Shown here piece after piece: positions 60,055 through 64,000 of a DNA stretch of 64,000 bases (position 1 is the first letter of the stretch; each line of letters begins with the position of its first letter). The notes under the pieces are model-generated. The model searched no databases, was not told the origin of the DNA, and saw only the letters and a program-made list of their open reading frames with translations. The stretch comes from Neorhizobium galegae (lineage in GTDB: Bacteria; Pseudomonadota; Alphaproteobacteria; Rhizobiales; Rhizobiaceae): positions 558,001 to 622,000 of the forward strand of contig NZ_JAGIPH010000001.1 in assembly GCF_017877135.1 (NCBI RefSeq), in the 5' to 3' direction. The position numbers and the translations under genes are program-made.

Positions 60055-60083
60055 CCCTCATCCGGACACGACGTTTTCGACCC

Positions 60084-60105
60084 AAGGCGGCCCCAGGGCC
60101 GCCTT
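60084..60105 (+). terminator. Terminator of the peroxiredoxin gene
   Basis: Arms AAGGCGGCCC and GGGCCGCCTT are fully complementary with a 2-base centre (a shorter stem with a 4-6 base loop in practice), 30 bases after the stop. The downstream bases are not a clean T-run. Confidence 0.65.
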
Positions 60106-60251
60106 GCTGCGTTATAGGATTGTTCTACTCTGTCCCGACACCCGGAAGGCTAGATGCGCCGTATACACGACCCGGCGGAACAAGCGGCCCTCTGCGACAT
60201 TGTCCATCCGACTGCGCGGTATCCTTCGCGCTTCTCCGGATCGAGACACAG

Positions 60252-61940
60252 ATGCAAGACAGAGTAGCCATTATCGGCAGCGGGCCGACGGGTCTTTACA
60301 CCCTGAAGGGCCTGATCGGCGCGGCGCGTCCGCTCTCCATCACGATTTTCGAAGCGGAAGCGGAGCCGGGCAAGGGCACGCCTTACCATCCCGACATCAA
60401 CGATCCGGCGATGCTGTCGAACATTCCGAGCATCGAGTTCCCGGCGCTCACCGAAACGCTGGTCGAATGGCTGTCGCGCCAGGAGGATGCCGAGCTGCAG
60501 CGTCTCTGCATTTTGCGCGAGGCGATCGATGCGCGTGAATTTTATCCGCGCGTCGTGCTGGGCGATTACATGCGCGCGCAGTTCCTGCAGCTTGTCGCCA
60601 TCGGCACCCGCAACGGCCACCGCATCGAGGTGCTCGATCGCCACCGGGTGATCGACATCGCGCTGCAGGACGCAGACATCCGCCTTTCTGTGACCGGCCG
60701 TGACGGACAGCGGTTCGAAGCGGTGTTCGACCATGTGGTCATGGCAACCGGCCATAACTGGCCGGACAATACCGAGACTCGTCCGGGTTACTTCATCTCG
60801 CCCTGGCCTGCGGCAGCGTTGAAGACCATTCCGGATGGATCGATCGGCATTCTCGGCACGTCTCTCAGCGGCATCGATGCGCTGATGAGCGTGGCAACCG
60901 CCCGCGGCACCTTCCGGCTGGATACGGCCGGCGACCTGCAATACCAGCCGGCAACCGGCAGCGAGGCGTTTTGCGCCACCATGATGTCCCGCAAGGGGCT
61001 TTTGCCGGAAGCCGATTTCTACTGTCCGCTGCCCTACCGCACGCCGCAGGTCTTGACCGAGGAGGCCGTCGATGCGCTGATCGCCACCGGCCGCCACAAC
61101 CTGCTGGATGCGGTGTTCGATCTCTTCCGCCAGGAAATTCTCGTGGCCGATCCGGATTATGCGGCAAAGATCGGGCTTTCGGAGCTTACGGTCGAGACCT
61201 TTGCCGAGGCCTATTACCGCGAGCGGCTGGCATCGGATCCCTTCGTGTGGGCCGCCCGCAACCTTGCCGAAACGGAAGCCAATCGCGACCGCCAGTATAC
61301 GGTGCCGTGGCGCTATGCGATCCTGATTACCCATGAGATCGTGGCGCGCGCCATTCCGCATCTCGATGACACCGATCTCAAACGCTTCCATCGCCACTTC
61401 AAGTCGATCTTCGTCGACGATTATGCGACCGTGCCGCTGATGTCGATCCGCCGGCTTCTGGCGCTGAAACGCGCCGGCAAACTCAGCATCCTGGCGCTCG
61501 GGCAGGATTACGAGATTTCAAGCGACGGCGTGGAGCGCGGCGCGGTGGTGACCGCCCATGGTCAGCGATACGTGTTCGATGCCTTCATCGATGCGACTGG
61601 CCAGGCAACGCTTTCGGCAACTGACCTGCCGTTTCCGACGCTCGTGGCGCAGGGCGGCGTGCAGAAATCGGCAACACCGGTGGCACAAGGTTTTATCACC
61701 GACGACAGCCCCGTGCCGATGATCCGCACCGGCGGGATCGATATCGATGAGCTGTATCGCCCGAGAATCACCGCCCCGCTGTGCAACAATCTATATTGTG
61801 CGGCGATCTCCTTCCTCCTGCACAAGCATCCCTTCGTGCAGGGCATTACCAGTGCGGCGGAAATCGGGGAGACCGTTTCCGGCGCCATTCTGGAGGCGGT
61901 GGAAGCAAAATCCGCAAGCGTGCTTCAGCTTTCGGCATAA
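60252..61940 (+). CDS. FAD/NAD(P)-binding protein (FAD_NAD_binding_9 type)
   Basis: The 562-residue flavoprotein starts VAIIGSGPTGLYTLKGL, a dinucleotide-binding motif, then FEAEAEPGKGTPYHPD and VVMATGHNWPD. A second binding region (SIGILGTSLSGIDALMS) follows. The layout matches the HI0933/FAD_NAD_binding_9 group of unknown substrate. The frame is open far upstream, but 60252 fits the Rossmann start. Its last 16 bases overlap the convergent MOSC gene. Confidence 0.87.
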   Translation: MQDRVAIIGSGPTGLYTLKGLIGAARPLSITIFEAEAEPGKGTPYHPDINDPAMLSNIPSIEFPALTETLVEWLSRQEDAELQRLCILREAIDAREFYPRVVLGDYMRAQFLQLVAIGTRNGHRIEVLDRHRVIDIALQDADIRLSVTGRDGQRFEAVFDHVVMATGHNWPDNTETRPGYFISPWPAAALKTIPDGSIGILGTSLSGIDALMSVATARGTFRLDTAGDLQYQPATGSEAFCATMMSRKGLLPEADFYCPLPYRTPQVLTEEAVDALIATGRHNLLDAVFDLFRQEILVADPDYAAKIGLSELTVETFAEAYYRERLASDPFVWAARNLAETEANRDRQYTVPWRYAILITHEIVARAIPHLDDTDLKRFHRHFKSIFVDDYATVPLMSIRRLLALKRAGKLSILALGQDYEISSDGVERGAVVTAHGQRYVFDAFIDATGQATLSATDLPFPTLVAQGGVQKSATPVAQGFITDDSPVPMIRTGGIDIDELYRPRITAPLCNNLYCAAISFLLHKHPFVQGITSAAEIGETVSGAILEAVEAKSASVLQLSA

Positions 61941-62680
61941 ACCGCATCGCCGGGGGAGATCGTCACCGGACCGGCGATCTCCTCGCCAAGCCGGCCATAG
62001 ACGCCGAGATGGCGGGCATTGTGGCGCATGATGGCGCGCAGCACATTGGCGTCTTCGGCAAGGCCCGGCTGGGCGGCAAGCGTCATGCCGCAGCGGCGCG
62101 TTGCTTCCGTCACGGTAATCCGGTGCTCGCCGATCCGCACGGCCTGTCCCACCCAGCGATTTTCCTCGAACCCTTCGATGCCGTCATCCGTTTCGATGAG
62201 CACCGTCGGGCGAAAACGGCGCGGATCCGGCGATGAAAGTCCGCCGAGCGTACCAAGCTTTGCAAGGGACGCTGTGGTGAGGAGATGCAAGGGGGAGACC
62301 GCGTAGCGCGGGGCAATGCGCGCCATCTGGGCCGGCACCTCTTCCGCAAAGACATCATGCACGCCTAGCGCTGCGGCAAAGCCGAAATGCGCCCGCAGAT
62401 GATCGCCAAGCTCTTCCGACAAGGCGCCAAACACCCGGCCATCCGGGAAGGAAATCTGCGGCAGGCCGTCAGGCCCTGCAGAGGCCTCCAGCAGAAGCGC
62501 CGGTCGCCAGCGCGGCTCCTGCTCGGGAGCAGCCGGCCGGCCGGTCTGCGGGTCGAAGAGGGCAAAGCGGCGATCCGAGAGAACGCCATCCTTTGACACG
62601 GCAATCGATGCCGGCGCCTCGCCGCCGAGCGAGCTGACCGGATAGCGGAACACCTTTGCCACAACCCCGATTTTCCGCAT
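61925..62680 (-). CDS. MOSC domain protein
   Basis: The 251-residue protein has an N-terminal beta-barrel (VAKVFRYPVSSLGGEA, LSDRRFALFDPQTG) and a MOSC domain with RRFRPTVLIETDD and TRRCGMTLAAQ, whose Cys may bind molybdenum cofactor. Relatives include amidoxime-reducing YcbX/mARC-type proteins. It overlaps the end of the flavoprotein gene; a redox pairing is possible but not shown. Confidence 0.9.
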   Translation of the reverse strand: MRKIGVVAKVFRYPVSSLGGEAPASIAVSKDGVLSDRRFALFDPQTGRPAAPEQEPRWRPALLLEASAGPDGLPQISFPDGRVFGALSEELGDHLRAHFGFAAALGVHDVFAEEVPAQMARIAPRYAVSPLHLLTTASLAKLGTLGGLSSPDPRRFRPTVLIETDDGIEGFEENRWVGQAVRIGEHRITVTEATRRCGMTLAAQPGLAEDANVLRAIMRHNARHLGVYGRLGEEIAGPVTISPGDAVYAES

Positions 62681-62829
62681 TCATCCATCCCTTTGCTGTT
62701 GCGCCTGCGCGACCGTGTGGCTGAAGGCACAGGGTGCCACCCTGCCGGCGGGGGACAAGACAATTCTCACGCCTGAGTTCCAAAAGAACCCGAAGAACCC
62801 AATGGAACGCAAAAGAACATCGGCGGGGC

Positions 62830-62866
62830 TTGCCATTTTTTCGCCGCGATTGTTATAACATAACAA
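62830..62866 (+). promoter_or_regulatory. Promoter with overlapping Zur/Fur-like box
   Basis: TTGCCA (62830-62835) and TATAAC (62854-62859) are spaced 18 bases. The palindrome TTGTTAT-AAC-ATAACAA (62850-62866) covers the -10 element, the expected place for repression by a Zur-type regulator. It precedes a metal ABC transporter operon. Confidence 0.7.
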
Positions 62867-62896
62867 AATCCGTTCCGCCCATCCGAGGCCCCACTT

Positions 62897-63043
62897 ATGC
62901 CCGTGCCCATGCCCCGTCGCCTGCCTTCGCTGCCGCATGCGTCCCGTCTTCTCCAGCATTCGGCGCTTGCCCGGCTGGCTGTGGTTGCTGTCGTGATCGG
63001 CGGCCTCTGGCTTGCCATTTCCTGGGCGGTCGTTCTGCCATGA
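62897..63043 (+). CDS. 48-residue membrane micro-ORF in the metal-transport operon
   Basis: The frame begins at ATG 62897 with GAGG eight bases upstream and ends TGA at 63043, overlapping the ATPase start by four bases (ATGA). The N-terminal half is basic; the C-terminal half LAVVAVVIGGLWLAISWAVV is one clear membrane segment. I do not recognise a family. It could be a small transporter subunit or a leader that couples translation of the ATPase. Confidence 0.55.
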   Translation: MPVPMPRRLPSLPHASRLLQHSALARLAVVAVVIGGLWLAISWAVVLP

Positions 63044-63789
63044 GCGCCCATCCGGAACCCGTGATCCGCCTGCACAATCTGACCCTTGCCTATGACCGGC
63101 ATCCGGCCGTGCATCACCTTTCCGGCACGCTGAAGGCCGGCAGCCTGACGGCGATTGCAGGCCCCAATGGCGCCGGCAAATCGACGCTCATGAAGGCCAT
63201 CGTCGGCGAGTTGAAGCCGGCGGAAGGCCGCATCGAGCACAGGCTTGGCCGCACCGAGATCGGCTACCTGCCGCAGGCGGCCGAGATCAACCGGCGTTTT
63301 CCGATCGATGTGCTCGATACGGTGCTTTTGGGAGACTGGAAGGCGAGCGGCGCCTTTGGCCGGGTGCGCCACGCCGCGATGGAGCGTGCGCGCCAGGCGC
63401 TGCAGACGGTCGGCCTCGACGGGTTCGAAAAACGGCCGATCGGTTCGCTCTCGGCCGGCCAGTTCCAGCGCGTGCTGTTTGCCCGCCTGCTGCTGCAGGA
63501 TGCCCGCGTCATCCTGCTCGACGAGCCGTTTACCGCCATCGATGCCCGCACCACCCGCGATCTCCTGGAGATTGTTGCCTCCTGGCATGGCGAGGGCCGC
63601 ACCGTTGTTGCCGTTCTGCATGATTTCGACCAGGTGCGCAGCCATTTCCCCGAGACGCTGCTGATTGCCCGCGAACTGATCGGCTGGGGGCCGACGGAAG
63701 AGGTGATGGCACCGGAAAACCTGATGCGCGCCCGCGCCATGGCCGAGCGCTTCGATGAAAATGCCGAAGTCTGCGAGCCCGCCGCATGA
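63040..63789 (+). CDS. Zinc/manganese ABC transporter ATPase (AztA/TroB-like)
   Basis: The 249-residue ATPase has Walker A GPNGAGKST, signature LSAGQFQRVLFARLLLQ and Walker B VILLDEPFTAID, and belongs to the metal-chelate ABC group. With the permease that follows (ATGA overlap) it would import Zn or Mn from a periplasmic binding protein outside the window. A Zur-like box lies upstream. The start at 63040 is fixed by motif position and coupling; upstream in-frame codons overlap the promoter. Confidence 0.93.
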   Translation: MSAHPEPVIRLHNLTLAYDRHPAVHHLSGTLKAGSLTAIAGPNGAGKSTLMKAIVGELKPAEGRIEHRLGRTEIGYLPQAAEINRRFPIDVLDTVLLGDWKASGAFGRVRHAAMERARQALQTVGLDGFEKRPIGSLSAGQFQRVLFARLLLQDARVILLDEPFTAIDARTTRDLLEIVASWHGEGRTVVAVLHDFDQVRSHFPETLLIARELIGWGPTEEVMAPENLMRARAMAERFDENAEVCEPAA

Positions 63790-64000
63790 GCGCCTATGAC
63801 ATCTTCCTGGCGCCGATGGTGGATTACGGTTTTATGCGCCGCGCGCTGGTGGCCTGCCTGTGCCTCGCGCTCGGTTCCGGCCCGATCGGCGTGTTTCTGA
63901 TGATGCGGCGCATGAGCCTGATGGGCGATGCGCTGAGCCATGCAGTGCTGCCGGGCGCTGCCATCGGCTATCTCGTGGCCGGCTCGCTCTCGCTGACGGC
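63786..64000 (+). CDS. Metal ABC transporter permease (AztB/TroC-like), partial
   Basis: The first 71 residues are present. They show the family segment SGPIGVFLMMRRMSLMGDAL followed by SHAVLPGAAIGYLVAG, diagnostic of zinc/manganese permeases. The start overlaps the ATPase stop (ATGA). The gene runs off the right edge. Confidence 0.93.
   Translation, partial: MSAYDIFLAPMVDYGFMRRALVACLCLALGSGPIGVFLMMRRMSLMGDALSHAVLPGAAIGYLVAGSLSLT

Overview
The window reads as chromosomal DNA of a Rhizobiaceae member (Rhizobium/Agrobacterium relatives). Evidence: high G+C throughout; a CcrM-type GANTC methyltransferase; the neighbourhood smc - dsbA - DUF721 - mutY - HAD - ccrM; the block thrC - M16 peptidase - GNAT - EAL protein; and two copies of the rhizobial RIME-type palindromic repeat. 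No phage, transposase, rRNA operon or CRISPR array was seen. One tRNA (Gln-UUG) is present. The exact species cannot be named from the sequence alone.

Layout. 1-2.5 kb: a minus-strand group of a membrane-bound AraC-type regulator, an HlyD-like adaptor and the start of an ABC exporter ATPase. 2.9-4.0 kb: a membrane diguanylate cyclase. 4.2-17.9 kb: a plus-strand O-antigen operon with very tight spacing: rmlB-D-A-C (dTDP-L-rhamnose), wzm/wzt ABC export, a 1605-residue multi-domain glycosyltransferase, a second GT2-GT4 fusion related to its C-terminus, and a sugar epimerase. 18.0-21.7 kb: cysNC and cysD (sulfate activation to PAPS) and a GT2 enzyme, all minus. 22.1-26.9 kb: tRNA-Gln, cupin, metallo-beta-lactamase-fold hydrolase, DUF1499 protein, lipoprotein, GT4 enzyme and a ParE-type toxin-antitoxin pair. 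26.9-34.4 kb: ppdK, an Ivy-like lysozyme inhibitor and smc.

34.8-43.0 kb: dsbA and DUF721/DciA, then an O-antigen ligase and a GT25 enzyme placed between DUF721 and mutY, then mutY, a HAD phosphatase, an acyltransferase-3 protein and ccrM. 43.1-46.0 kb: an MNT-HEPN pair, a NIPSNAP/ABM operon divergent from an ArsR-family regulator, and a HAD hydrolase. 46.1-49.7 kb: an autotransporter with 69-residue tandem repeats and a lipoprotein. 49.9-56.2 kb: thrC, M16 peptidase, GNAT and a degenerate-GGDEF/EAL protein. 56.3-62.7 kb: zinc metallopeptidase, CsbD, YqgE/AlgH, DsbD-alpha-like protein, peroxiredoxin, flavoprotein and MOSC protein. 62.8-64 kb: a likely Zur-controlled metal ABC transporter operon that starts with a 48-codon membrane micro-ORF and runs off the window.

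The main theme is the cell surface. dTDP-rhamnose synthesis, ABC-dependent O-polysaccharide export, chain-building multi-domain transferases, a WaaL-type ligase, a GT25 enzyme and an O-acyltransferase could act in one LPS pathway, with cysD/cysNC as a possible sulfate donor route. The most unusual gene is the 9.8-14.6 kb giant transferase, which looks more AT-rich than its neighbours.
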